Positions 7,517 to 16,759 of a stretch of DNA of 64,000 nt are shown here, piece by piece. Position 1 is the first letter of the stretch, and the number at the start of each line of letters is the position of its first letter. The DNA is taken from assembly GCF_034092375.1 (NCBI RefSeq), contig NZ_CP139302.1, positions 310,001 through 374,000 on the forward strand, given 5' to 3'. The translations under genes were made by a program, and so were the position numbers. This stretch comes from Prochlorococcus sp. MIT 1300 (GTDB lineage Bacteria; Cyanobacteriota; Cyanobacteriia; PCC-6307; Cyanobiaceae). The notes below the pieces were generated by a model, which made no database searches, was not told the DNA's origin, and saw only the letters and a list, made by a program, of their open reading frames with translations.

Positions 7517-10295
7517 ATTGTTTTGAGGATTCATTAAACGGCTTATTTAGCAAGGATTTTATACCTTCTGAAAGGCTTTTAGCCATCACAATCCTTTTGC
7601 CATCACTTACAACAATTCTTGTCAGTGTAGGTAAGCCTCCTTGGCTTGCCTTTAGATAAACTGGTTCAACATATAATAGTGATCGTCCTATTGGTAATAC
7701 AAGAAGATTACCTTGAATTACTTCTGAACCTGCTCTATCCCAAAGACTAAATTGCTGACTAATTTCTGGATTTTGATTAATAAGAGCCTGAATCTGCTCT
7801 GGTCCAAAGATTGTTGTTTGACTAGGGAACCTTAGTAAAACCAATTTCCCATAATTGTCTCCGTCATTCCTAGCGGCCAACCAGGCCGAAAGATTAGGTC
7901 TTGCTAGTGGAGAAAGGGGTTGCAGTAGCAAGAACTCCGACCCTTCATTTGGGCCAAGCTGGGCCGTAATGTGATAAGGCTCTACAGGAACTTGTTTTTT
8001 GCCATAAAGCTCTACTGGTACTTGCCAAATATCATCTCCGCTGTAAAAAGTTCTTGGATCCTTTACATGATATCGAAGAAGTTGCTGAACCTGTATATCA
8101 AACAATTCTGTCGGAACTTTTAGATGCTTTCTTATATTTTTTGGCATTTTACTAACAGGTAGAAACAATTCTGGGAAAATTTTGTTCCAACCCTTAATCA
8201 AAGGATCATCTGGTTCAGTTATATATAGATAAACTTTACCGCTATAGGCATCTACAACGGCCTTAACAGAATTCCGAATATACCTTAGAGGATTTCCATC
8301 AGGCAGACTAGATGAGTAGGGATAAGTTCGTGATGTAGTAAAACCTTCAACAATCCAATACTGATATTGTGAATCTTGATATCCTTGATTAGTTTTATCA
8401 ATTGATACTGATATAAGGTATGGGTCACCCATTATCGATATAAAAGGGGCTAAAGCCTTGATTCTTTGTCTAACTTCCCGTTTAATTAGTAATTTTGAGT
8501 CTTTATTTATAACGCCTGTAGTTAATATACGTGGTTCACTTAAATATATTGCTGCAGCAAACCTTGTTAAAGGTGATGATAAGGATACTCCCGCTGAACC
8601 TGCATAATGATTAAAAATATTCTTATCTCCTTCTGGGTAATCTAGCTCTTCTAAATTTGTAGGTGCTATAGCATAGGGGGAAGGCAGCATGCCAAAATAT
8701 AATGCAGCTCTTCCTATAGGAATGGAGTTTGAAACGTCCTCTTTCTCAATCTCCAGGGACTTACTGCCTTCTATGCGGGTGGATTCACCCAAATCACTTA
8801 TAAAATAATCAGGTAGCCCATCCTCTGCTTTAGTATTAACTGGGCTAAGTGTAAATCCATAACCGTGAGTGAATACAAAATGCCTATTTAGCCAGGTTCT
8901 TGAACTATCTGGAAGTATTTCCTGATCTAATTCTCTAGCTGTAATCATTACTTGCTGCAATTCATCTGAACCTTTCTTCAGCTTGTATCTATCTACTGCA
9001 GCATTTGAAAATTGATAATACACTCTTAATTGTTGAAGTTGTCTATTTGTAGCTAATAATGGCTGACTGTCCCATAGCCTTATGTTCTTCAATGTATTAG
9101 AGGCCTCTTCAACGTCTTTTTTAGTTAATCTAGGTTGAGGGTTAAGTAGTCTAGTTGAAATCGAATCCAGTTGGAAAGCTTTTCTAGTTGAACTAATTGC
9201 TCTTACAAAGTATGGTGTTTCTAATGTTAATTCTCTAGGCCTCACAAATATCCATTGTATAAACGGAGCGATAAATATTTCAACAACACCAAGAACCAAC
9301 AATAGAGCCGCCAGGAAAATACGAAGAATCCTTCTATATGGGAAGGATTTTATCGGAATCAATAATAATGCGACTAAAAATAAAGCTACGGAGGCAGAAG
9401 TTCTTACAGGGTGTATTAGATTTAAATCTAGCCAGCCAGCACCAGGAACAATTCCATCCTGGGCCCAAAGAAGTTGATGTCTAGAAAGCCATAGAAGTGA
9501 AGCAGAGCAAAAAATAATTATAATAACTAATGGCCTTAAATACATCTTCTGAGATGGAGTTAACATTGAAGAGTTCCATTCTGATAACCTAGGCCTTTTA
9601 GTAAGATGACTCCAATAGGCACAGCTTGCAGTCAATATTGAAACTATTAAAACTAAAAGTAGACCAAAGGTTATTGCTGGAAATTTACCTAGGGCAAAAC
9701 TTATGTCTGAATTGTTTACCGGTTCAACCAAACCTGATTGGGGAATGGCCAACGAAATAGACCACAAACCCCAAGACCTTGAAACAATAAAACTAAAAAG
9801 TAAAAAGCCAATTTGATTAACGATTCGAGATCCAATATCACTTCTAAATAAAAGATAAATGCTCAGGATTAGAAATGAGATAATAATATAGGTATTAAAG
9901 ACATTACCTAAGGGCCTGGAAAACCACGAGGTGACATTAAAAGGGTCATAAATGGCTGTTATCGAAAGTCTTGAAAGCAGGAATAGTTGTGTTGTAATTA
10001 TCAAGAGAAATAATACTAAGACCAAAGAATACTTCCAGCCTTTAAATGCTATTTCAGATAAATTAGGTTTTTTATAACGGTCAAGTTTGTTCCACCTTTT
10101 AAGCCAGTGGTAACTGACAAAAGAAAGTATTGCACCTAGAGAAAAACCAATAAGTTGGAAGGCTAAGGTTTTAATGTAAACAACCTCTAGGTTAAATTGA
10201 TGAAACCAAACCCATTCAATATGAGCTCTTGCCAAAAAGATTGTTAATACCAGGCCGAGAGCAAAATATATGATCCCAATAAGGCGTCTTTTCAT
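7515..10295 (-). CDS. UPF0182 family large membrane protein
   Basis: A 926-residue member of the UPF0182 family (COG1615). The N-terminal ~320 residues carry about seven transmembrane helices, starting with GIIYFALGLVLTIFLARAHIEWVWF. The large remaining domain is predicted extracytoplasmic, with family motifs such as FVFTHGYGFTLSPVN, GLPDYFISDL and IYYFG-type IGRAALYFG. The biochemical role is unknown. Length is full for the family. Its stop codon lies within the terminator stem shared with the peroxiredoxin gene. Confidence 0.92.
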   Translation of the reverse strand: MKRRLIGIIYFALGLVLTIFLARAHIEWVWFHQFNLEVVYIKTLAFQLIGFSLGAILSFVSYHWLKRWNKLDRYKKPNLSEIAFKGWKYSLVLVLFLLIITTQLFLLSRLSITAIYDPFNVTSWFSRPLGNVFNTYIIISFLILSIYLLFRSDIGSRIVNQIGFLLFSFIVSRSWGLWSISLAIPQSGLVEPVNNSDISFALGKFPAITFGLLLVLIVSILTASCAYWSHLTKRPRLSEWNSSMLTPSQKMYLRPLVIIIIFCSASLLWLSRHQLLWAQDGIVPGAGWLDLNLIHPVRTSASVALFLVALLLIPIKSFPYRRILRIFLAALLLVLGVVEIFIAPFIQWIFVRPRELTLETPYFVRAISSTRKAFQLDSISTRLLNPQPRLTKKDVEEASNTLKNIRLWDSQPLLATNRQLQQLRVYYQFSNAAVDRYKLKKGSDELQQVMITARELDQEILPDSSRTWLNRHFVFTHGYGFTLSPVNTKAEDGLPDYFISDLGESTRIEGSKSLEIEKEDVSNSIPIGRAALYFGMLPSPYAIAPTNLEELDYPEGDKNIFNHYAGSAGVSLSSPLTRFAAAIYLSEPRILTTGVINKDSKLLIKREVRQRIKALAPFISIMGDPYLISVSIDKTNQGYQDSQYQYWIVEGFTTSRTYPYSSSLPDGNPLRYIRNSVKAVVDAYSGKVYLYITEPDDPLIKGWNKIFPELFLPVSKMPKNIRKHLKVPTELFDIQVQQLLRYHVKDPRTFYSGDDIWQVPVELYGKKQVPVEPYHITAQLGPNEGSEFLLLQPLSPLARPNLSAWLAARNDGDNYGKLVLLRFPSQTTIFGPEQIQALINQNPEISQQFSLWDRAGSEVIQGNLLVLPIGRSLLYVEPVYLKASQGGLPTLTRIVVSDGKRIVMAKSLSEGIKSLLNKPFNESSKQ

Positions 10296-10363
10296 ATCTA
10301 TAATGAGGTTCTTTTTGAACGTTCAAGAAGGGGCATCCTGGCAAACGAATATGAGCTGTAAAC

Positions 10364-12097
10364 TTAATTCTGAGGCATATGCTCTAATTCTGCCAGTCTT
10401 CTGAACTGTTCCGCATTAAGTGTTTCCTCAACAATTAATACATCTACAAGTTTATCCATAACTTCTCGTTGGGATTCCAAAATCCCTACAGCTTTCAGCA
10501 TGGCTGTGTTGGCAAGGGTTCGGACTTGTTCATCAATGACCTTGCCAGTTGAATCGGCATATGTAGGTTTTGTCTGTATTAGGTTTTTCCCAAGGAATAC
10601 TTGTTTGTTCCCTGTTTCAAGGGCAATTGGCCCAAGGGGCGAAAATCCAAACTTTGTAACCATCTCTCTAGCAATTGAGGACACATTTTGTAGGTCACTA
10701 CTTGCACCTTGGGTAATTTCGTTAGGTCCAAAAACAATTAGTTCTGCAGCTCTCCCACCAAGGGCAACTACTAAACGAGCGAAGAGATAATTTTTAGAGA
10801 ACAAACCAGAATCTATTGCTTCCTCATCGGGCCAAAACCTTGTAAAGCCACCTATACCCCCAGTCCTTGGAAGAATTGAAACTTTATCTACTTTGTCAGC
10901 ATGAGGCATATGTGCCGCGACCAATGCATGGCCTATTTCATGATAAGCAATTAACCTCTTTTTTGAATCATCCTGCAGCGGTGGAGAAGCTAATCCCAGT
11001 GTGATCCTCTCTAGAGCAAACTCTATTTGCTTATTAGTTATCTGGGTTTTATTTTCTCTAGCAGTAAGTATTGCGGCCTCGTTAAGAAGGTTAGATAATT
11101 GAGCGCCGGAAAATCCTGGAGTCCGAAGTGCCCAATCACTTAGTCTTACTTCATCTGCTAAAGGTCTACTTCTAGCATGAACAGACAATATCCCTTCTCT
11201 ACCTTTTTTATCAGGAAGATTAACGAATATTGTTCGATCAAAACGACCTGGTCGCATTAATGCTGTATCTAGAACGTCAGCTCTATTAGTAGCTGCAAGA
11301 ACTATCACCCCGGAATTATCTGCAAAGCCATCCATTTCTGTAAGCAATTGATTCAGGGTTTGTTCACGCTCATCATTACCTCCTCCTATACCGGCTCCTC
11401 TTTGTCTACCAACAGAATCAATTTCATCAATAAATATAAGGCAAGGCGATTTTTCCTTAGCCTTCTTAAACATATCTCGAACTCTACTAGCTCCAACTCC
11501 TACAAATAATTCTACAAACTCTGAGCCTGCTATAGAAAAGAAAGGAACACCTGCTTCTCCAGCTATAGCTTTTGCTAAAAGTGTTTTTCCTGTACCTGGG
11601 AGTCCGACTAGAAGGACTCCTTTGGGTATTTTTGCGCCCAATTTCGTAAAAGTTTCAGGGTGTCGGAGAAAGGTTATTACCTCTTCCAATTCTAATTTGG
11701 CATCATCTATTCCCTCTACATCCTCAAACCTAATATCTATTGAAGTTAGGGGCTTTAATCTTGCGTCAGTTCTGGTAAAGCCCATCGCCCTATTAGCAGC
11801 TTGTGCAGACCTCCTAAGCAGGAAAGAAAGACCAAGAACAACAATGACAACCAACCCCAAATTTCCTAACATTCCTGCCATTGCTTCTTCTTCCCTGACA
11901 TCCTTAACTTCAAGCGGGACATTCGATATTTTTGCCACTTCAAGTATCTGTTGATCATCAGGCAGTATTGAAACTATTTCCTTACTTCCATTATTTAGTG
12001 TGACAATAACTTGTCTCCGTTTGGGGATTAGTAAAAGGGACTTAACTTCACCAGAGCTGATGTTTGAAATTAATTGGCTATAGCTCAGGGGATTCAT
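10364..12097 (-). CDS. ftsH: FtsH-family ATP-dependent zinc protease, N-terminally short form
   Basis: A 577-residue membrane AAA+ protease that unfolds and degrades membrane and soluble proteins. Walker A is GLPGTGKT (~164-171) and Walker B is [12 protein letters not shown]. The second region of homology RPGRFDRT and the zinc site HEIGH (386-390) are all present. The N-terminus is odd. It begins [21 protein letters not shown], which is where canonical FtsH proteins continue after their first membrane helix. Only one hydrophobic segment (~76-95) is left. No ATG, GTG or TTG lies between this ATG and the upstream in-frame stop. It may pair with a full-length FtsH in hetero-hexamers, as in cyanobacteria generally, but which paralogue this is cannot be told here. 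Confidence 0.9.
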   Translation of the reverse strand: MNPLSYSQLISNISSGEVKSLLLIPKRRQVIVTLNNGSKEIVSILPDDQQILEVAKISNVPLEVKDVREEEAMAGMLGNLGLVVIVVLGLSFLLRRSAQAANRAMGFTRTDARLKPLTSIDIRFEDVEGIDDAKLELEEVITFLRHPETFTKLGAKIPKGVLLVGLPGTGKTLLAKAIAGEAGVPFFSIAGSEFVELFVGVGASRVRDMFKKAKEKSPCLIFIDEIDSVGRQRGAGIGGGNDEREQTLNQLLTEMDGFADNSGVIVLAATNRADVLDTALMRPGRFDRTIFVNLPDKKGREGILSVHARSRPLADEVRLSDWALRTPGFSGAQLSNLLNEAAILTARENKTQITNKQIEFALERITLGLASPPLQDDSKKRLIAYHEIGHALVAAHMPHADKVDKVSILPRTGGIGGFTRFWPDEEAIDSGLFSKNYLFARLVVALGGRAAELIVFGPNEITQGASSDLQNVSSIAREMVTKFGFSPLGPIALETGNKQVFLGKNLIQTKPTYADSTGKVIDEQVRTLANTAMLKAVGILESQREVMDKLVDVLIVEETLNAEQFRRLAELEHMPQN

Positions 12098-12293
12098 TTT
12101 ATATAGAAAGAGATGTCTGTTTGGACTAGAAAGTTCTTATTTGAACAGAGCTCAAATTAATTTAAGGTAATCATCGCAGCAGGTTTATAGGAGATTCCTA
12201 TGACTGTAGTTGTTCATTTTAAAGACTAGCCATTTGACGATAGGCGTCATAAGGATGGATGATGGTATGGATATATTCAAAAACCCGCCTGAG

Positions 12294-12470
12294 ATGGCTG
12301 TACCGAAGAAAAAAACCTCAAAAAGCAAACGCAACCAGAGACACGCCGTATGGAAGGCCAAGGCTGCAACAGCTGCTCAAAAGGCTCTATCTATTGGGAA
12401 GTCTGTCCTAAGTGGAAGAGCACAGGGATTTGTATACCCAATGGATGAAGCCGAGGAAAGTGAGGACTAG
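12294..12470 (+). CDS. rpmF: 50S ribosomal protein L32
   Basis: A 58-residue basic ribosomal protein beginning [18 protein letters not shown], the diagnostic L32 start, so the ATG at 12294 is secure despite open frame upstream. It lacks the zinc-binding cysteines found in some L32 proteins and ends in an acidic tail (DEAEESED). It is divergent from ftsH. Confidence 0.96.
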   Translation: MAVPKKKTSKSKRNQRHAVWKAKAATAAQKALSIGKSVLSGRAQGFVYPMDEAEESED

Positions 12471-12596
12471 GACTCCTGGGAGGCGCTTGCTTTAGGCTTT
12501 ACAAAGTGGATGTGATAAGCCTATTTGGAACTAGTTGGGGGAGGCTTTGTACCCAAAAAAACAAAAGTCCCTAAACCCAGCAACAAATTTGGATGT

Positions 12597-12926
12597 TTAA
12601 GAACCAAGCTTGAATGCTTCCAGAACTACAGCATATACAGCACCAATACGGAAATTATCCAAGGCGAGCCAGGACATAGGCCATGGCTGGGTACGTACCC
12701 TTGTCCTTAGCCTCACAAGAACCTCCACAGAAACGACCATAACTAATGAAATCAATGGCCTTCCGAGAATTTCTTTTCCTATCCCAAGTTCACTAGCAAC
12801 CAGAAAGCCGACTAGTAAAGAAATCAACCCGAGACTACGCTTCCTCCAGGACCCAAAAAAGGATTGGGAAAAATAGCCACCGGTATATTTCTGAAATTTA
12901 TCAAAACGAGTTTTTTGAAGACTCAT
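12597..12926 (-). CDS. ycf20: Ycf20-like membrane protein (DUF565)
   Basis: A 109-residue protein with two or three hydrophobic helices (LGLISLLVGFLVASELGIG and LISLVMVVSVEVLVRL) and the family end LDNFRIGAVYAVVLEAFKLGS. This matches the DUF565/Ycf20 proteins of cyanobacteria and plastids, which in algae and plants have been linked to photoprotective quenching. Its ATG overlaps the stop of the CbbY-like gene (ATGA), so both are likely co-translated. A perfect 12-bp palindrome within the gene (12689-12700) appears to be coding. Confidence 0.8.
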   Translation of the reverse strand: MSLQKTRFDKFQKYTGGYFSQSFFGSWRKRSLGLISLLVGFLVASELGIGKEILGRPLISLVMVVSVEVLVRLRTRVRTQPWPMSWLALDNFRIGAVYAVVLEAFKLGS

Positions 12927-13681
12927 TTTGGTGTCACTTCAAGTAATTGTCGTAAATACTCCAGCGTGATTTGCCCTCCATGGCAAGGGGGACCTTTCAA
13001 TACGGAACAAAGGTTGCTTTCCTGTCCTAGATGATTGACTATAGAGTTTGCCAATTCCAATTCCTTATAGGAGCCATTATTCCAAGCAGGCAATGTAATT
13101 AAACAAATTAAATTTGCCTCAATTGCCGCACACATTCCTATTCGTGAATCCTCAATAACTACTATGTCGGAAACTTTAGATTTACTTTTTTCTATTGCCA
13201 AAAGATAAGCTTCAGGTGATGGTTTTTTTAGCCTTACTTCATCACCACAGACAAAGCCATCAAAGGGATTCCTCGCTTTCCCAAAGTTTGTCTCCATAAA
13301 AGCTTGAACAGCTGTATTACTACTTGTAGTAACAATCCATTGGTTAACACCATTCTCGCAAAGTTCAGTAGTTAGTCTTTTAACTCCAGGCCTAAGTCTA
13401 ATTTGTCCATTAGATAAGATTTTAGTATATATGTCTTGCTTGCATAGATGTATCTCCAAAATTTCATTCTCACTTAAATCCACCAAGAGACTGCTTGCAA
13501 ACGCCCTTATACGATTCAGCCCGCCCCCGATTCCCAAGAGTTTGCAATAGGTGTCAGGATCCCAATGCCAATCCAGCCCAGCTTCCAAAAACGCTTTATT
13601 AAATGCCACTCGATGACCATGAATCTCTGTATCAGCGAGAGTCCCATCTAAGTCCCAAAAAACAGTTTTTAGCTCAGGCAT
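12923..13681 (-). CDS. HAD-superfamily phosphatase, CbbY-like
   Basis: A 252-residue HAD hydrolase. Motif I is FWDLDGTLADTE (residues ~8-19), motif II includes VTTSSN, and motif III/IV is KKPSPEAYLLA...VIEDSRIGMCAA. The cap-region phrase GHRVAFNKAFLEAGLDWHWD followed by LLGIGGGLNRI is typical of CbbY, which dephosphorylates xylulose-1,5-bisphosphate, a Rubisco inhibitor. This role is inferred from the family. It is divergent from recJ and coupled to ycf20. Confidence 0.85.
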   Translation of the reverse strand: MPELKTVFWDLDGTLADTEIHGHRVAFNKAFLEAGLDWHWDPDTYCKLLGIGGGLNRIRAFASSLLVDLSENEILEIHLCKQDIYTKILSNGQIRLRPGVKRLTTELCENGVNQWIVTTSSNTAVQAFMETNFGKARNPFDGFVCGDEVRLKKPSPEAYLLAIEKSKSKVSDIVVIEDSRIGMCAAIEANLICLITLPAWNNGSYKELELANSIVNHLGQESNLCSVLKGPPCHGGQITLEYLRQLLEVTPK

Positions 13682-13744
13682 AAAACACTAATAACTAGCA
13701 AAAGACCTTTAAATTCATATGAGGCTTTAGAGGAGGAAAACTAA

Positions 13745-15655
13745 ATGTCGCAACTAGCCTTCTCCAAATATATCCCTGCATCATGGTCTGTCCCTACCGA
13801 CGTAGGGACAGACCCGTTGCCAGAGCTAACCATCTCCCCTTGCCTTAGGGCTCTTTTAAGTCGTAGGGGCTTCAAGGATGAGCTTGAAGTCAAAAATTTC
13901 TTTAAATCCAAAGAACCAAGGGACCCTGTAAACGACTTTCCAGATCTAAAAGTTGCTCTAGAAAGAATACAGATAGCCTGTAAGGACAAGGAAAAAATCG
14001 CTATTTGTGGGGATTACGATGCCGACGGAATGACAAGTACATCATTACTACTTAATAGTTTGGGCGCTCTAGGGTGCGAACCAATACCTCTAATACCTAA
14101 TCGACTTGATGATGGCTATGGCCTCTCAGAAAGAATGGTAAGAGAAGTGGCTTCTAAAGATATTAAATTAATTATTACGGTAGACAATGGTGTTAGTGCA
14201 ATAGAAGCGATTCTTCTTGCAAGAGAACTATCAATAGAAATCATATTGTCTGATCATCATACTATCCCAAACTCACTTCCTCCTGTACTAGCGTTAATTC
14301 ATCCTTCTACAACACCTAAGGATTCACCTTATAGATCATTGGCCGGTGTAGGCCTAGCTTTTATCATTACCTTATCTCTCTATAAGTTTGTAAATAGCAA
14401 AGTATCCACCAACAGCTATAGAGATTTATTTTGCATTGGTACCATCGCTGATATGGCGCCTCTAATAGGAGCAAATAGGTATTACCTAAAGAAAGGCTTA
14501 GCTTCCATTAATAAAAGTCAGTGTATAGGCCTGCGATCACTGGTTGAAATTAGTGGATTAGACAAGAATTCAATACGAGCAAGTGATATTGGATTTAAAC
14601 TAGCACCAAGAATAAACGCAGTTGGGAGATTAGGTGAACCGAGCCTAATTATTGACCTGCTTACGGCTAAAAGTGAGAAAACAGCATACAATCTAGCCAG
14701 AGAGTGTGACAAGTTAAATAGACTTAGGAGAAATCTTTGCGAGGGTATAGAAGCTGAGGTACTAGCACTAATTGAAGCAGATCGAGAAGAAATTCCCTCC
14801 TTCATACTCATCGCTCAAAACCATTGGCACCAAGGTGTTATAGGTATTGTTGCATCAAGAATTATGGAACGCTTCGATCGGCCCACTGCAATTCTAACCG
14901 CGAATAGTAAAGGGATCTTTCAAGGGTCAGCAAGGGCTCCTGAGGGGTTTTCTCTACCGGATGCTCTTGACACATGTTCAACTGATCTTATAAAGTATGG
15001 CGGTCATCCAGCAGCTGCAGGTTTTAGTGTTAGCCCCTCTAAACTGGCTTCACTACATAAAGGTCTTATAAACTTTTCAGATAAACATTATAAGCGAGAA
15101 ATGAATCCCTCAAGATCTATTACACCAGAAGTTTTAATTAGACTAAAGGATATAGATTGGCCTCTTTGGAAAGAGATTGAAGATCTTGAGCCTTTTGGGA
15201 TCGGTAATCCGCAACCACTTTTTTGGGCCAGTAATTGTACTGTTGTTAAAAAGAAGTTATTTAGTTCAAGGCACTTAAGCTTAACTTTAAAGCAAGATAA
15301 CCATATTAAGACTGCGATTGAGTTTAACTCATCTCGTACTACAGTCATAGCAGATAATGTTGATATTGCTTTTAAGATAAATTTGAATAATTGGCAGGGC
15401 AGGTCAAGTTTTCAACTAGAAATTGTAGATCTTAGACCTCATCTAACGACATCAATAATTGCTAGAGGAGATAGATTATATAAATGCTGTCTTAAAGAAA
15501 AAAATATTATTTCAATCATAAATAAAAATGGTGAGGAAGCAAGGGCCAAGGTATCCAACCATGGTGATATAGGAAATATTGAATATAATAAACAGGGCTC
15601 ATATATCAGAAGCCTGTTTATTGATGCTTCAATAGCACTAGGTGTAAGGTTATAA
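13745..15655 (+). CDS. recJ: Single-stranded-DNA-specific exonuclease RecJ
   Basis: A 636-residue DHH-family 5'-to-3' exonuclease for recombination and mismatch repair. Motifs include CGDYDADGMTSTSLL (~90-104), LSDHHTIP, IGTIADMAPLIG, APRINAVGRL and the DHHA1 signature KYGGHPAAAGFSV. A strong Shine-Dalgarno (GAGGAGG, ~13731) precedes the ATG. Codons 14-24 form a perfect 13-bp hairpin, listed separately. The C-terminal ~70 residues after the DHHA1/OB part are less conserved. Confidence 0.95.
   Translation: MSQLAFSKYIPASWSVPTDVGTDPLPELTISPCLRALLSRRGFKDELEVKNFFKSKEPRDPVNDFPDLKVALERIQIACKDKEKIAICGDYDADGMTSTSLLLNSLGALGCEPIPLIPNRLDDGYGLSERMVREVASKDIKLIITVDNGVSAIEAILLARELSIEIILSDHHTIPNSLPPVLALIHPSTTPKDSPYRSLAGVGLAFIITLSLYKFVNSKVSTNSYRDLFCIGTIADMAPLIGANRYYLKKGLASINKSQCIGLRSLVEISGLDKNSIRASDIGFKLAPRINAVGRLGEPSLIIDLLTAKSEKTAYNLARECDKLNRLRRNLCEGIEAEVLALIEADREEIPSFILIAQNHWHQGVIGIVASRIMERFDRPTAILTANSKGIFQGSARAPEGFSLPDALDTCSTDLIKYGGHPAAAGFSVSPSKLASLHKGLINFSDKHYKREMNPSRSITPEVLIRLKDIDWPLWKEIEDLEPFGIGNPQPLFWASNCTVVKKKLFSSRHLSLTLKQDNHIKTAIEFNSSRTTVIADNVDIAFKINLNNWQGRSSFQLEIVDLRPHLTTSIIARGDRLYKCCLKEKNIISIINKNGEEARAKVSNHGDIGNIEYNKQGSYIRSLFIDASIALGVRL
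13785..13814 (+). repeat. Perfect 13-bp hairpin inside the 5' end of recJ
   Basis: GGTCTGTCCCTAC (13785-13797) and GTAGGGACAGACC (13802-13814) are exact inverted repeats with loop CGAC. It starts 40 bases after the recJ start codon and encodes the stretch SVPTDVGTD. It is GC-rich in an AT-rich gene, so it should fold well in mRNA, and could slow translation or be a factor-binding site. Confidence 0.85.
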
Positions 15656-15687
15656 ATTCAGTTGATTATTTACTACGAAATCAATCA

Positions 15688-15730
15688 TTAAAGCCCGAGT
15701 AGTGATTCGAAATCACTACTCGGGCTTTAA
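15688..15730. terminator. Strong bidirectional intrinsic terminator
   Basis: Two perfect 20-base arms (15688-15707 and 15711-15730) flank a CGA loop. The core is AAGCCCGAGTAGTGATT. Arms end in TTAAA/TTTAA and are followed by TAATT, so both the recJ transcript and the convergent small photosystem gene can end here. Confidence 0.9.
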
Positions 15731-15777
15731 TAATTGGTCTAGATGGAACTTTTTAGAAAAAGTTTGTAAGACGAGGA

Positions 15778-15897
15778 TTACTCCTTACCCATTAGAGCTA
15801 GATGATCTACTGCAGGAGTTCCAATTCTGTAGAAGATAAGAGCAATGATGGCTGGCCCTGCAAGCACAACGGCTGCAAGAGGTATGAGGTTGCCCAT
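15778..15897 (-). CDS. psb30: Small membrane protein, Psb30/Ycf12-like
   Basis: A 39-residue ORF, ATG at 15897 and TAA at 15778, with one transmembrane helix: MGNLIPLAAVVLAGPAIIAL then IFYRIGTPAVDHLALMGKE. The phrase LAGPAIIALIFYRIG closely fits the conserved AGPxxIxLLxxRxGN core of the photosystem II subunit Psb30 (Ycf12). The C-terminal ~13 residues extend beyond the usual end. It is isolated, with its own leader carrying a 6-bp hairpin (15930-15944), and is followed by the strong shared terminator. Identity is by short motif only; another one-helix photosystem or NDH subunit is possible. Confidence 0.6.
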   Translation of the reverse strand: MGNLIPLAAVVLAGPAIIALIFYRIGTPAVDHLALMGKE

Positions 15898-16032
15898 GAG
15901 TTGATTTGGATTAGTAAGTTGAGTTTACTAGTGTCTGCGACACTCCATTGCCTAAGCTAAAAGAACTTAGACAATAATTGTGAGGTTCATGCCCACCAAT
16001 GTGACGCGTTGTCACAGCTTTGGCCATATGCC

Positions 16033-16395
16033 ATGAAGAACCAGAACTGGAAATGCATTAAAGGATGCGGAGCCTGTTGCAGGATTGAACCTCTAGAACG
16101 CCATGAGGCACTAAAGGTCCTCTCAGAAACCCAACTTGCCAAATACCTAGATATGGTTGGTGAGGATGGGTGGTGCCGTCATTACAACCTCTCTACCAAA
16201 TCCTGTTCTATATATTCTGAGCGACCTGATTTTTGTAGGGTTTCGAATCTGTCAATTCTCTTTGATATACCAGAAGATTCCGCAGAGGCATTTGCTATCA
16301 AATGCTGCAGAGATCAAATAAATTCAGTCTATGGGGGAAGAAGCGTTATCAAAAAGCAATTCGAAAAAGCCCTCCGTTCCTCTAAGCCCAAATGA
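16033..16395 (+). CDS. YkgJ-family cysteine-cluster protein
   Basis: A 120-residue protein with the metal-binding cysteine pattern CIKGCGACCRIEP near the start, CRHYNLSTKSCSIYSERPDFCRV in the middle and a late CC. This is the YkgJ/UPF0153 family, predicted to bind zinc or an iron-sulfur cluster; the function is unknown. I chose ATG 16033 over an in-frame TTG at 16009. Its stop overlaps the next gene's ATG, so it is translationally coupled to the GDT1-type transporter pair, hinting at a metal-related role (inference). Confidence 0.8.
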   Translation: MKNQNWKCIKGCGACCRIEPLERHEALKVLSETQLAKYLDMVGEDGWCRHYNLSTKSCSIYSERPDFCRVSNLSILFDIPEDSAEAFAIKCCRDQINSVYGGRSVIKKQFEKALRSSKPK

Positions 16396-16757
16396 CTGAC
16401 AACCTTGATTCAAAAACAACTGCACAGAGCTCAGATGAAAATGATGATTCCAAGGGATTCCTTGTTGTCGCATTAACTACCTTTACAACAGTCTTCATTG
16501 CTGAAATCGGTGACAAGACTCAATTAGCAACTCTTCTTCTTTCGGCTCAGTCGGGAAAACCAGTTACAGTTTTTTGTGGAGCTGCATTAGCACTGATTTC
16601 ATCTAGTCTTGTGGGGGTCTTGTTGGGTCAGTGGTTAACAAAGATACTTGCTCCAGAAAGATTTGAAGCCATGGCTGGTCTAATGATGTTAGGACTTGGA
16701 CTATGGATAGGAATTGGATCTCTTAATTCACTATTCATACACTTTCAAACAGCCTGA
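16392..16757 (+). CDS. GDT1/TMEM165-family (UPF0016) cation exporter, half-size subunit 1
   Basis: A 121-residue protein with three transmembrane helices and one copy of the family motif AEIGDKTQLATLLLSA (residues ~35-50). In full-length GDT1/Mnx/PAM71 proteins two such halves are fused; these export manganese (or calcium) across thylakoid or plasma membranes. Here the halves are separate adjacent genes. The N-terminal ~25 residues are acidic and polar. It starts in ATGA overlap with the upstream cysteine-cluster gene. Confidence 0.85.
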   Translation: MTDNLDSKTTAQSSDENDDSKGFLVVALTTFTTVFIAEIGDKTQLATLLLSAQSGKPVTVFCGAALALISSSLVGVLLGQWLTKILAPERFEAMAGLMMLGLGLWIGIGSLNSLFIHFQTA

Positions 16758-16759
16758 TA

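Noticed and set aside
12689-12700. Perfect palindrome GGGTACGTACCC as a possible NtcA-like or operator site
   Set aside because: It lies within the ycf20 coding region and encodes conserved-looking residues; spacing does not match GTA-N8-TAC.
12525-12710. 61-codon forward ORF after rpmF
   Set aside because: Its second half runs antisense through ycf20, composition is not protein-like, and no ribosome site is present.
16000-16016. TGTGAC-GCGTT-GTCACA palindrome as a CRP-type regulator site before the YkgJ gene
   Set aside because: The spacing is one base longer than the TGTGA-N6-TCACA consensus and there is no other support for a regulator here.
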